NCBI GenBank assembly: GCA_036346255.1
Contig: CM070632.1
Location: forward strand, 49,860,896 to 49,924,895
DNA length: 64,000 nucleotides
Reading direction: 5' to 3'
Source: Ampelocalamus luodianensis
Lineage: Eukaryota; Streptophyta; Magnoliopsida; Poales; Poaceae
Part shown: piece by piece, positions 35,555 through 47,956 of the stretch
Layout: the number at the start of each line of letters is the position of its first letter
Position numbering within the stretch: the first letter of the stretch is position 1
Notes under the pieces: generated by a model
What the model was told of the DNA's origin: nothing
Database searches by the model: none
The model's input: the letters and a program-made list of their open reading frames with translations, nothing else
Made by a program: the position numbers and the translations under genes

Positions 35555-36731
35555 TGATTTGTTTAGTATGAACAAATATCTATCTGTGATATGTATCATA
35601 GTTAAAGCAAATTTTTAGCAGTATTTAAATGATAATATATATGCTCAAAACATAGAACTTTGAACAACCTTATCATAGACGGTTCTATAATAGAATCGTT
35701 TGTGATATTTCTTTATTAGTAGGAGCCCGCTAGGGTTTGCTCCCTAACTCATCACTTCCCAGCGCCATTCCTCTCGCCCGTTTCCCTCCCCACCTCGACG
35801 CCGTTGCCGCCCGAAGCCTCCTCCCCGACGGCTGCCCCCAAGTCGCACTTTCTCCCCGACCCGGTCGTTGATGTTGCCCTTCTTCCCGTCGCCGCCGGTG
35901 TCGTCGTCCTCTCCCCAGCACACGCGACCTTATCGTTCCTCCCCCATCCGGTTGCGCAAGCGCGTCCTCCCTCTCCACCGACCTTGGCCTCGACTACCTC
36001 ACCACCGACACTGGCGATGTCGAGGTAAGACAGATCTATCACCTATTGGTTTGAGCTGTTGGTATTCATATGAACCGAGCTGCAATGTGGACACCCTTGG
36101 CCTTACTATCTTGCTGGATGGATGGATGGAACTGGAGGTGGGGAATGGGGTTGTGTTCGCGGTGTGACTGCTGGTTCTGCTAGTTGTGGATAAATTATAT
36201 TATGTTGCTTAATGTGTTAATCTGACACAATCACTGATTTTTGTATGCTCTGTGTGATTTGTCTGTGTCTAGCACAGGGAGGTATTGCAAATTTGTATGC
36301 TCTGCTGAACTGCTCAATGATGTTAATAGTCTTATGCTGAAATTAAATTGATAATTAGTTCATATTTGAGCTCTAATGAATTTCTAATAACTACTTGTCA
36401 CTTTGATCTTCACTTTATCAATTTGTACACATACAAATTTATACATTCTGATATACAATTGAATTGCTAACTGATGTCACAAATGCAATTGGATGTGATC
36501 AATATTGTGTATAGATTGTATGTCTTTTAAATGACCTGAAGGATTCACATGTTTATATGTCAATTATACCTTTTAAAATTGCTATTCCATTCCTTTCACC
36601 ATTGTGTGTGTAACCATATTCATGTTGGTCAAGTTCTCCTCCCTTGCGTTCTAGGTACATCTCACCTTTCCATTCCTAATCTCTTCTCTATAAGTGTTCA
36701 AGCAGTGACTGCTTGTACCTTTCAAATCGAC

Positions 36732-36768
<37 letters not shown>

Positions 36769-36770
36769 TA

Positions 36771-37156
36771 TAGTCCCTCAGCCACTTTCGGGGGGGGGGG
36801 GGGGTCGTCCAAGCAGCATGAGGACATGGATGCGCAGGTACTCTGATTGGGAAGTGGCATCATGTATCAGTAACCAACCATTTCTTGATGTCAAGTCACC
36901 ATAGAACTTAGATCAAGAAATGGTTGGTTACTGATACATGAAGTCACTTTTCAGTCGAAGTACCTGCGCATCCATGTCACTTTCTGAATGTAGCGACATC
37001 CAATTACCTATTGACGACATCCAGGTAATTGAATGTCCACACGCTCTCCTGGCCGCCATGTTTCTTAAATTTGCAGAGGCTCGATGAAGTTGCATGTAGT
37101 TGTTGTCCAATCCTCTTTGCTGCTAGGACGATCCCCCGAAAGTGGCTGAGGGACTA
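36771..37156. repeat. Large imperfect foldback inside the CACTA element
   Basis: The left arm, 36771-36893 (tagtccctcagccactttcg, G15 run, gacatggatgcgcaggtac, then atcagtaaccaaccatttct), is matched in reverse complement by 36912-37156, with about 120 bp of extra sequence in the right arm. The loop is only about 20 bp. The arms are close to a (TA)n run on the left and (AC)n on the right. It is noncoding and would fold as RNA. Confidence 0.75.
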
Positions 37157-37552
37157 CGAACAATACACACACACACATATATATCAAGCCGGTTTTAAAG
37201 GCACAAGCAACCAATGCTTAGACACTTATAGAGAAAAATCATCACAGACGGTTTCAGTTACAGACCGTCTGTGATACATCATATATCACAGACGATTTTA
37301 GCTACAAACCGTCTGTAATACATAAGCTATCACAGACGGTTTAAACTACAAACCGTTTGTGATACATAAACTATCACAGACGGTTTAATCTACAAACCAT
37401 CTATGATAGGTAACTATGACAGACGGTTTTGAGTTAATAACCGTCTGTGATGATCTCATATCATTACTGGCTCATAAACTCAGACAACTCACGAAACCGT
37501 CTATAATGACGTTTTTGAACCGTCTGTGAAGACTTTTTCTACGGTAGTGGTA

Positions 37553-37955
37553 CGTACGTTTCACCTGATGTTGTATGCAAGTGCGTGTTCCATTCCCTCT
37601 TGTATTATTACACTTGTCATCCCTACTTAGTATTGTTTATACATGTCATATATATGCTTCCATACCTATGCATTCTATAGATCAGTACCAGACAACATGT
37701 TATTAGGTATGTCTACACAGAATTCGACTGTTTACTCCGTAAAAACTATTATTATTCTGAAAGTTCATTCACAACTCTATCATATATAAATTACAGTAAA
37801 TTATTTATATAATTTTAGTTCTTGATCAATAACACAAATTTTATAACACATCTGATAAAAGAGTGACAGTTTTAGCTTAAAAAAAAGCGTCCGAAGTTAT
37901 ATAGCAAATCCTGTATTTACGTAAAGCTATGACATCGTTTGTAACATAGCGGTGT
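37553..37955. other. Spacer between the CACTA element and the MED21 upstream MITE
   Basis: AT-rich sequence without a supported gene. It may be distal MED21 promoter. Confidence 0.4.
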
Positions 37956-37964
37956 GTATGAACC

Positions 37965-38114
37965 GGATTCGGATTCAGTGACTTTGCAGAGCAAAGTCAC
38001 GGTATGACTTTGCAGATCTGGACCCTCCAGATGACATCTGACGGTGATCTGCACCCTCCAGATGACATCTGACGGTTGGAAGTCACATCGTGACTTTGCT
38101 CTGAATCCGGATCC
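37965..38114. mobile_element. Mutator-type MITE upstream of MED21
   Basis: The ends are ggattcggattca and tgaatccggatcc, with a perfect 9-bp duplication gtatgaacc (37956-37964 and 38115-38123), the Mutator length. Internal copies of agcaaagtcac extend the foldback. A 31-bp unit, beginning gatctg and ending ctgacggt, is repeated in tandem at 38015-38045 and 38046-38076. It ends 134 bp before the MED21 start codon. Confidence 0.88.
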
Positions 38115-38128
38115 GTATGAACCGCTAG

Positions 38129-38212
38129 AGAGAGGGGGGAGGCGAAGGGAGGAAGACGAAGACGGGGGAGAGAGAGGGAGAGAGAGAGGCGAAGGGAGGA
38201 ACACGAAGACGG

Positions 38213-38248
<36 letters not shown>
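38129..38248 (+). repeat. GA-rich leader of MED21
   Basis: The 120 bp before the start codon are almost all purine, ending in a (GA)n run of about 15 units at 38216-38248. GA-rich leaders are common in plants and can bind GAGA-type factors. The transcription start is not visible. Confidence 0.55.
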
Positions 38249-38253
<5 letters not shown>

Positions 38254-40753
38254 CATCATCTCGCAGCTGCAGGAGCAGCTGAACGAGATGGCCATGGTGG
38301 CCGTCAACACCTTCGGCACGCTGCAGCGGGATGCGCCGCCCGTCCGCCTCTCCAACAGCTACCCCGACCCGCTCTACCCCAACCCCAACCCTAACCCCGA
38401 CGACACCTCCCAGCCCCAGCCCCAGCCCCAGTCCGCTGCACCCGGTGCGCCGCCGCAGCAACCGCAGGCCCAGCCGCCGGCGCTCGACCTCGCCGAACAC
38501 CCCAAGGCTATGAGCCACGCGCTCGTCCTCGCCGCCAAGAAGGTACGCGCGTCCGGTATCCTCTCACCCACCCTTCCTTCCCTTACTCTCTTCTCGCCAC
38601 CTGCTCGACGAAAAGCCTGGATGCTTCTTGGCTCTTGACCCTTAGGGCAGGTTAATGCGCCATCGCGCTATATAATTTTTCTGGGTCTGTGCCTAGCCTA
38701 GCCTGCAATTTATGTTCTTTCATTTTCGTATGCCTCCATCTTTTGGTGTGATTGCTACAAGGACGAGGGTATGGTTCCTACTTCCTAGTTGGACATGTTG
38801 TGTAGTTGATCACTTCCAGTGTAGTACTCATCGCAATGTGTCCATGTCTTGTCTTAGGTTGTATTATGCTGATCTTTTATCCTTATGTGGTATAAGGGTA
38901 TGCTTCTGTCTAATTTTAGGATAATAATAGTAAGAGTGAGATTGCGGCACCATTTTCCATGTATAGTACGGTTGTGGTAACTGTTGGGGTACAGGTCCTA
39001 GTTGGGGTATGGGTCCGAGGATCGAGGGTAGGGTACTCGCTCTTGAACGGTTGGCCATGTTGCTAAGAACTTTGTTTATTCATTGCTTAATTGATAATAG
39101 ATACATACTATCCTTTTTATATGGAAACCCGACTCGACGTTTAAGAAATAATCTATAAGAAAACTTATTTCTAACAATTCAATTAAATAATAACTTGTCT
39201 AACTGATAGATAATACCAAACACCTAATAGATAGATTCCTAAATAATAAATCCTGCCCAATACATGCGGGCATTACGGTTCACGCGGTGCTACAACACAC
39301 ATAAGCTACAGTACATCGCCTGTATATTGGACCATAACATTACACTCCTCTCGGCAAGGCAACTCGTCCTTGAGCTATGGTAGTGGCCACGGTTGAAATA
39401 CTTGGTGGCTCTATGTTGATGAGAGGGCAACGAAGCTCTAATGGACAACAGTCATGTTGTCGAGTAAGACCTTCTGCTCTTCGCTGTTAACCTTCAACTT
39501 CTCCAAGAGAGATGGTGCGGCATCGGAAGCCATGGTGAGTGATTATGATACCAAATGTTGTGGTAACTGTTGGGTACGGGTCCGAGGATCGAGGGTAGGG
39601 CACTTGCCTTTGAACGGTTGGCTATGCCACCGCCAAGGCTCTGAGGCTTAGTTGAAGAGCAGGGAGAGAGACTAAGAACTTTGTTTATTTATTACTTGAT
39701 TGATAATGGATACATGCTATCCATGTTATAGGGACAATCCGACTTATCGCCTAAGAAATAATTTATAAAGAAACTTACCTCTAACAATCCAATCTATAAA
39801 TAACCTGTCTAACTAATAGATAATACAAAACACCTAATAGATAGATTCCTAAATAATAAATCCTGCCCAATACATGCGATGGCCACGGTTCACGGGGTGC
39901 TACAGTGCATACGTGCTACAATACCTCACCTCTATATGTGACCATAACAAGTACTGTTCTCTGAAGAGACCAAATTTGTGCTTATTTTCTCCGTCCTAGA
40001 GCACACTTGAAATGCGCTCCTAGATATCACTTTCAATACTGTTCTCATGAAGCAAGAAATCTTGTCCTTTTTATGCAGTTTGATGCTCTTGTTGCGGCAT
40101 TGCCACTATCATCAGAAGAGGATCAGTTGAAAAGAATTCAAGAGCTACAGGTATATACCAGATTAGTTTACCAACAAGTATATTCTGAAGGGTGGACATT
40201 AGGCTAACGTCTTATGAAAATAGCCACAGGAAAGAATTATGCATCTGCTATTTTCACTTGCATCAGCTGCTGACAGTTAAATTTACTGTTTATGCATATT
40301 GGATTGTCTTTGTCCATGTTATCCTATAATTTTTTTGTTCTCCTTGTGCATGGAGTTTTACGTTAAAACTTTCCTCCTGAAACATTTATTTTTGAAGACT
40401 GGAAATGAATGTTTGTCATTCTAAATTCTAAACCAAATATTTAACTAAATCACATAAACATAGCCTGTCATGGTACTTGTTTTTGTCCTGCAACTAAATC
40501 ACGTAAATATGCAGGCAGAGAATGAGGTTGTGGGATTGGAGTTTCAGAAACAACTGGAAGCTGCTGGTAACATACTTTGCAATATTCGTGGGATTTTGCA
40601 TTTACATGAAATTATTACCATGTTACGGCTGATTAAATACATCACTGATGTGTTACATATCTTGTTGCTTTCACAGAACTGGAATTGAAGCGGGTCGAAG
40701 TGTTGTTTAATGAAGCTACAGACCATTGTATAAATATGAAGAAGCCAGATTAG
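38249..40753 (+). CDS. MED21: Mediator complex subunit 21
   Basis: MED21 pairs with MED7 in the middle module of Mediator, which links activators to RNA polymerase II in the nucleus. Four exons: 38249-38542, 40079-40150, 40515-40566 and 40677-40753, totalling 495 nt (164 residues plus stop). The N-terminus MDIISQLQEQLNEMAMVAVN is the hallmark of the family. A Pro/Gln/Asn-rich linker (about residues 43-80) separates it from the coiled-coil part (ALVLAAKK ... FDALVAALP, then RIQELQAENEVVG, then ELKRVEVLFNEATDH). Introns have GT-AG ends and frame is kept throughout. Intron 1 is 1.5 kb, mostly a TRIM-like element. The length is typical for plants. Confidence 0.95.
38970..39949 (-). mobile_element. 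TRIM-like miniature LTR retrotransposon in MED21 intron 1
   Basis: Two direct repeats, 38970-39339 and 39556-39949, are similar over their whole length. They start (g/t)gttgtggtaactgttggg and end gaccataaca. A perfect 5-bp duplication agtac flanks the unit (38965-38969 and 39950-39954). The internal part is only 216 bp. Beside the right repeat is a primer-binding site complement (atgatacca, up to 39553), and beside the left one a purine-rich tract on the minus strand, so the element points to minus. A 31-codon frame lies inside. Confidence 0.88.
39438..39533 (-). CDS. 31-residue open frame inside the TRIM-like element
   Basis: The ATG at 39533 lies about 10 bp after the primer-binding site, and the frame runs MASDAAPSLLEKLKV ... 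VLLDNMTVVH before a stop. Its place directly after the primer-binding site is where gag begins in full-size elements, so it may be a truncated gag start. Whether it is translated is unknown. Confidence 0.35.
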   Translation of the reverse strand: MASDAAPSLLEKLKVNSEEQKVLLDNMTVVH

Positions 40754-42094
40754 TAATTATGCATGTAAGTTTGGATGGCTTGCTTCCTCAATATCTCAAT
40801 CAACCATCACTTTTTGTTTGTAGCAATCAGTGCTTGAGTTTCCAGTATGGGATTGTTTTGTGGCCAACAGAAGGAACCAAAATTTACACCCTTTTCTATT
40901 CTCACTCAACAAGCTGAGAATAGTAGCTGATAACAGACTTTAGCACAGTATAGTTCTTGTGGTCGGTGTTTACTGCAATACTGAATAAGACGCCAGGTGC
41001 ATCATTTATTATTGGTGGCTTGTTTGTTCTTTGAGCTTACTAGTAGTAGTATTGGGATGATATAGCTGTAAACATTCTTATCCCTAGTCAGAATTAAGTA
41101 TTTTTTTAGCTAGACAGAAATAAGTACTGGTACCATGTGCTCTTATATAGTTGGTTTTGTACTTGTGATCATTCGATGGCACCTTGTCCACAACCAATTG
41201 TTGTTTATCTGCCAACTGGAGTAGGATTTTCTCAGCTGGTTCCTGTATGATGGCCTGAACAGAACATAGTTCTGGTGGATGCAAACCTGTTTGAGTAACT
41301 CCTATGAAACCCTGCTGGGTTCTTGAACGTTCAACATAAATCACTTAATGTTGTTGTTTTTTTGTTTTCTGTTGACCAGAAATTCTGAAACCAACTATGT
41401 TGTTACTTGCAAGCTTCAAGTGTCAACATTTATCCTAAATATGAACTAGGCCTTCTGTTTGACTCCCATTCAATTTTCTGCCATTTCAGGTAGCTGTTCA
41501 GATCAAGGTGAAACATGAATGCCAGCATTCCAGTTCTAGTCTTTTGTAGTTTCTAATGCCCTCTCAGCTGGATTTGTTGACAGTAATGCCAGTTCTGTGG
41601 TGTTTTACTTATGTGCATTGATATTCCAGGAGTAATTGCTGTTTAGGAATTAAAGTTTAGTGTTGTAGCATACCAAACCCTGAAATAGTTTAAAGATTCG
41701 ATTCGCTTTCATGCATACATGTGTTTGGATTCTTGTGATGTGGATTCCACTGTTCCTTCATGGCAGCTTGTGCCATACTGCCATGCAAAGATTCACACAC
41801 TATAGCACCTTAAAGAAATGCATTGAGGGGATAGATAAGCCTTATGCACTTTCCAGTTTCCACTTGAGGAATGGAATGATATTATTGTGAAAGAAAGCAT
41901 ACGATGGACCTCTCTGAAGATTACCCAAACATAAAAGCTAAACCTGAGTCGAATTCTAGCAGCTATGATGCTGAAAACAAAACACTACCGCTTTCTAGGG
42001 GCACTAGGACAAACAAAACAAAGGTAAACATCATGTCAACTCCTAAAATCTTTTATTTGATCAGCTTCAGAAATTCGCCTGCAATCCTCTCAAC
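40754..42094. other. MED21 3' region and spacer to the last X8 exon
   Basis: No additional coding block with conserved features is seen. The MED21 3' untranslated region should occupy the first few hundred bases. Open frames here are short and unremarkable. Confidence 0.45.
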
Positions 42095-44809
42095 TCATGC
42101 ATACTTGCAACTGCCTAAACCTGCAAGGAAAGAAGCCATGTAAAAGTAATGAACTTATGAACACAAGATTTCAATATTCAGACAGAACAAACGGCAATGT
42201 GAAGCCTTATTGCTTACTCGGGTCAGTGATGGTGATGAGGCCGGTGCCGTTGAAGAAGCAGTTTGTAACACCCCCTTTTTTTCCTGGTTCTTCCCCGTCG
42301 GACCCCCCCCTACGCCGCCGACCAGCACCTGCCCCCGCCGATCCCGTCGGTGCCTTGCCCCGCCCCCACGCGCACGCTCGTCCTTTTCCTTGCCCGGACC
42401 CCCACCTTCGCTTTGTCCCGTCGTAGTTGTCCTCGCCCGACCAGTGCCCGTGTGCACGCCATCGTCGAGCCGTCCCGTCCCGCGTGCACACCACCTCCGC
42501 CCCCCCCCCTCCGCGCTCGCGCCCGAGCGCTCCGCCCCGTCACCCATGCCCGCTGCAGCCCATACCTCGTGCGCACGCCACCGAGACGCCATCATCACCG
42601 GCGTTGCACGCCCTGCCGGACCCCCCTTTCCCCGAGCCTCCCCACTCCTTCTTCCCGGCTATAAAGCCCCTTCGGCACCTCCCTTGCTCCCCCCATCTCC
42701 CCTTCTTCCCCAATCAAAGAAGATCAAGAAGAAGAAACCGAAGAAGGAGAAGCAAGAAGAAAGAAGAAGAAGGGCCAGGGAGGCACTTACCTTGGTCGCC
42801 GCCGCCCTAGCCGCACCTCCCCGTCGTCGTCGTCGTCATCACTGTCTCCCTCGCACCGCCGTCGGTGAGCTCCTCGCCGTCGCCGTTGCCACCTCAAGCC
42901 TCGCCACCACCGCACCCGTCGCCCTTCTCCGATCATCGACGCCGCATGAAGCCGTGGAGCCGCCGCCGCCTCCTTGCTCTGCTGCCGTTGCCGCGCATTT
43001 CCAGCTCCACCACCGCTGCTCGTAGGGTCCCCAACCCTCTGGGAATCCATTTCGCCAGCTTGCTCACCGCCCCGCCGCCCCACTCGTCGGCGCCGCCACC
43101 TCCTTCCCAAGCCGCCGCCGCCCCCCATTCTCCCCCTCCCTGTTGCCCTGGCCCGAAAGCCCCCTCCCCTCTGGCTTTTAGGGCGGCCCGCCCGATGGGC
43201 GCGCCTCTCCCTCGGGCGCACGCGCTGCTGCCCAAGCCATGCTGGGCAGGAAATTTGGTTGTGGGCCACGTTGGTTTTCTTTTTTGTATTTGATTTTCTC
43301 TTCTCTTTTCTATTTTAATTCAAAAGAGAGATTTCAAAAATCCAGTATCTCCCTCATTTTAGCTCCAAAAATTATAAAATAAATTTCTAAAAATTTGTTA
43401 ATTCAATATCTTACTTATGGCATAGGTCTTGTTCAATTTGGAGTTCATTTGTGTATTCTTGTGTATTTAATTGCTCTTGTTGCTTGTCGTTTATTTTGCT
43501 GGTACTTCGCCCGCGTAGAGTTCGAAGACGCCAGAGACCTCCACTTCGATCAAGGACAAGACTACCCGGACTCTCTTCCCTACAACCAAGGCGAGTCAAT
43601 ACTTTGATCATATTGAGCCTACATTTTATGCAAATTATATTCTTTTAAAATAGCAAATTGCATGCTTTAATTCTTTAAGCAAATGTATGTTAAAACTTAT
43701 GGTAGTTAAATACCCATTTGATGATTAATTAATTATTATGCCATCCTTGTCAATTTGAATCCAATAATCCTTGTCACCCTAGTAACTATATGGTAATACT
43801 AGCTATAGGTTGTACTTAAGCGACATGCTAGTCTTGCTTAAGTACCGGGATATTAAAATGTCCCAATCATCATCCCTTTAAACATAAAAATGATTTGGGC
43901 AGTCATTGGTGGTCCATGACTGAGATAAATGTGGTGATTTGGTTTTACTCCTCAAAACCCTAATATTCTTTATTCTTGTCAGGTGATTTGTGTGTTGAAG
44001 AGTATGTGATGGGTGCGAATGCAGCCCAAAGAATGTTAATGTGTGAAATGATCCGCCTAGACAACCCTAAGGACTTAATCTTGTCATGACCTCCCGTGTA
44101 AAACAAGTACAACCACAAGTCTACAAACTGCAACTTGGCTTAGTAGATTTATTGAACCTTGAAAGTCAGTCTCACGGAAGGAACAAGAAAGGTGCAAGTG
44201 TGAGCTTGATCACGTTTGAATGGGACACCGATGGTGAAGTGCCTTCTACAAAGAAGATGTAGGGGTGACATCCGCACCAACATATGGGCGTAACCCCATA
44301 TAGGTGAGATGACGGAAGGGCGAGATATTTTGAAAGGTTCTTGTGATTGGTCGCTCAACTACATGACTAAGAAATCATGTGGGGTAACGAGTATGACTAT
44401 CTCTTGTGGGTAAAGTGTACAACCTCTGCAGAGTCTAAATCTGTTTAAGCAACGCGCCTACGGTCAAAGCGGACATGGGAATCTTTACTCGAGTTAGTTC
44501 TATTTCAAAAACCTTGTGGTTGGGATGAAAATGTGGTGGGCTCACCTAGCCCCGAGATTGGATTTTGCTTGAGTGCTTGAACTCGGTGATGTTGGTAATT
44601 GGGGACGGACCCAATCAAAAATAAGCATAAGGTAGAGTTTCCACGGAGGAACCTCTGCTGTTATAAATTATTGCACAATTACTCTATTTAACAAAAATGC
44701 AATTTGTTAAAATTGCTAAGTAATAGGACTTTGTAATTATGATAATTGAAAATGTTGCTTTAGCAAATAAAAGAACCCGAGTCATCCTTGTTAAGCCTTG
44801 CATGTATAT

Positions 44810-47624
44810 TGTAGGACCCGGATTTCGTAATCCAGAATCCTCTGTGAAAATACTGCGCTATTCCCTGGATCAGTAGATAGCGCTCACAGTACACATTGCT
44901 GAATCATCTCATACATCGCGTAGACCAAATCATGCATTAATACAAGCATTAGAGTTCAAATAGACCACGTCGGGTCGAGTTTACAAAAGGGACGATCAGG
45001 CCAAATGAGTTCACTACAAAAATCTCGAGTACGATAGCGGAAGCAAAGGGTAGAGCAAGTCTCTCCACGAACAGCGGCCGAGTACCATGTGTACGACCGA
45101 TATTAGCCACGGGCTTGGATAATATAGGATGTACACGAGTACCAACGAGCCAACGGTGAGCGAGACTCGGACTCGGAACTATGCTACTCTTCTTCATGTC
45201 CTTGCTCCTCGGCGTCCGGTCCTCGTAGTAGACGTAGTCTCCATGATCTGCGGGTTACGGGGTTTGGGGAAAGAGCGAGGATGAGCACAACTACTAGTGC
45301 TCGCGAGCCAACACAGTATGCAATATTATACATGCAAGGCTTAACAAGGATGGCTCGGGTTCATTTATTTGCACAAAGCAATAATTAAAGTACCAATATT
45401 AAAAGTCCTATCACGTAGCATTTTAACCAAATTGCATTTGTTAAAGAGATTACTTGTGCAATATTTATAACGATGAGGTTACCTCCACCTCATGCTTATT
45501 TTTGATAGCGGTTACATCCACCACTAGACATCACTGGGTACATCCACCCGGATAAACCAAAACCAGGTCACATCGACCCAACACATTTTATCCCGCCCAC
45601 AAGGTTTTATAAATGAACTAACTCTTGTAAGTTCCCATGTCCGCCTTGACCGTGGGCACGGCTATTCGAACAGCTTCATTACACTCTGCAGAGGTTGTAC
45701 ACTTTACCCACAAGAGACAATCATCCGACATATACACATGTTTCGTAGACATGTGAGTCAAGGAAGATCATCACAAGGCCTTTACAATGCATTCACCAAG
45801 ATTTGTTACACCCGCTAAGGTTTCACCGAGAAGAGTTACGCTCACATAGACCGTCAACTCTTTCCCGGACCCTCTTGCGCCACACGACTTACGCTCACAT
45901 AGACCAGTAAGTCGTACACCCCAACCCATAGCCAAATAGGCTTATGGCGTAGCTGGTCATCCGCACAGTGCAACTCATACTAACGGATACAAATTATTTA
46001 GCAGTCGACACCATTATAGACATGTGGTCGCATTGTTTTACATTGGGAGGTCATCACAGATTAAGTCCTTAGGGACCATCACAGGCGGTTCATACCACAT
46101 ACCATCCACAAACCAACATTCCTTGGTGCATTAGCACCCACCAACATACCATCCATCATACCATCCGCCCAGATGTGATAAGCAAATCTTAGGGTTTTTG
46201 AGAGATAGGAAAATACAACATCATAACCATCTCAGTCATTTACACCCAATGACTGCCCAAAATCAAGTTCATTTCAAAAGATGATGAATGGGGTAGATAA
46301 TACCCCGATACTTAAGCAAGACTAGCATGGCGCTTAAGTATAGCCTAAACTAGTATAGTTACCAAATATTTACTAGGGTGACAATGGTGTACGGCAATTC
46401 AATTATCAAAGGATGGTGTATTAATAATAAAGCATCAACATGGCATTTAACTACCTTAGGGTATTTAACATACGTTTGCATAAAGGAAATAAAGCATGCA
46501 ATTTGATATTTAAAAGAGCATAATTTGCATAAAATGTAGGTTCAATATGATCAAAGTGTCGACTACTTTGGGTCTCTGCTAGATGATCTTGATATTCTTG
46601 AGCTTGATCGAAGTGGGGTCTCAGGCTTCTCGAACTCTGTGACGAACGATCGCAGGAAAAGAATCAAGCGAGCAAACAAATTAAATAAATAACAATAACT
46701 CATCAAATGAACTCCAAAATAAATCAAACTAGCACCAAAAGAAAGGGCTGGATTTTAGAAATTTTTAGAAACAAACTTTGCAATTTTGGAGCTAAAATGG
46801 GAGAAAAGAATATTTGAACCTCTCTTTTGAAATAGAAAAGAAAAAGGAAAGAAAAAACACAAATAAAAAAACACTTAAGTGGCCCAAAGCCAATTTTTCG
46901 GCCCGGCCGGCTAGCGGCGTGCGGCCCGTGGCCTCGCGTTTTGGCGGCGCGAGCGGCAAAGCGTGCGTGCGGCCCACTGGTGGCGGCAGAAAGAGAGAGG
47001 CGAGGGGTTAGGGCTTTCACCGAGGCGAAGAAGAAGGGAGATAGAGGCGGCGCCACGATGAAGCGGAGGAGCTCGGTTCGGAAGCGCGACGGCGGCGGGA
47101 GGACGGCGACGACGGAGGGGAGACACGGCTAGGGGCGGCGGCGACGGCGGCGAAGGAGGTAAGGTTCAGCTCCTTCCTCCTTCTTCCCGATCTTCTTCCT
47201 TTTGCTAGGGTTTTGCTTGGGGAGGGAGAAGGGGGGGAGCGGCGGGGCTTTTAAAGGCCGAGGGAGGGGGCTTCGGGTCCGGGAAGAAGGGTGGCGTCCG
47301 TTGACGTTTGGTAGCGGCGGGAGAGCCGAGGATGCGCGGCGGGGCAGCGGGGATGGGACGGGTCGAGGGCGCGGCTTTCCGGGCGTTGGCACGGCCGGCG
47401 GGGGCGGAGGACCGAGGCGTTGACACGGCCGGGGGTATGGCGACGGCAGGGCTAGGGGGGGTAGGGAGGAGGGCTAGGGTTAGGGAGAAACGGGGAAGAA
47501 GCTCGGTGCATTTCGGGGGGAAATCCGAATCCTCGAGCATTTTGGGCAAACTTTGAAGTTTGAACATCCTTGATCTTGCACTCTTGAAGATCTTGCAAAA
47601 AGATTCGAAGATTTGGGCGCTACA
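44810..47624 (-). repeat. 3' LTR of the gypsy element
   Basis: It runs, on plus, from tgtaggacccgg to gggcgctaca. It is nearly identical to 53545-56350, with differences mostly as small indels. A GC-rich block lies at 46900-47500, and the paired-palindrome box is at about 45645-45712 (complement). Confidence 0.9.
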
Positions 47625-47956
47625 AAACCTACCCACCTTAAAAAGAATCTCGACCCCGAGATTCGAGCTCCTCGAGAGAACGGTAGGGGTAATCCAACTT
47701 CACCGATCTTCACGCTCCCACGTGGCCTCTCTCTCAGTGGTTGCTCCATTGCACTTTGCATAAGCGGATGATCGGCGCCTTGTTTGCTTCTCCACGACAT
47801 CAAGAATCTTGATCGGATGTTCGGATCGACAAGTCTTTCTCGAGTGCAATGGTTTCAATTGGAGCTTGCTCTTACGGTACTCGAGGCATTTCTTGAGTGA
47901 GAAACATGGAACACATTGTGGACATCGACAAATTTCTGGTAATTCCGGTTGGTATG

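Larger units (their letters stand above)
33245..37549. mobile_element. Non-autonomous CACTA (En/Spm) element
   Basis: The left end cactactacaaaaaa and right end tttttctacggtagtg are CACTA-type inverted repeats, flanked by GTA (33242-33244 and 37550-37552), the 3-bp duplication of this superfamily. Both ends carry many copies of a subterminal motif cacagacggttt in both orientations (33285-33475 and 37238-37535). No transposase or TNPA-like frame is present. The interior holds a broken open frame hit by a hAT element, a GC-rich exon-like block (35755-36025) ending in a GTAAGA donor, a large foldback (36771-37156) and AT dinucleotide runs. Confidence 0.9.

Noticed and set aside
42210..43318. Long Pro/Ala/Arg-rich open frames on both strands
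   Set aside because: They lie in the GC-rich block of a solo LTR, overlap in several frames and have no domain; GC richness alone keeps them open.
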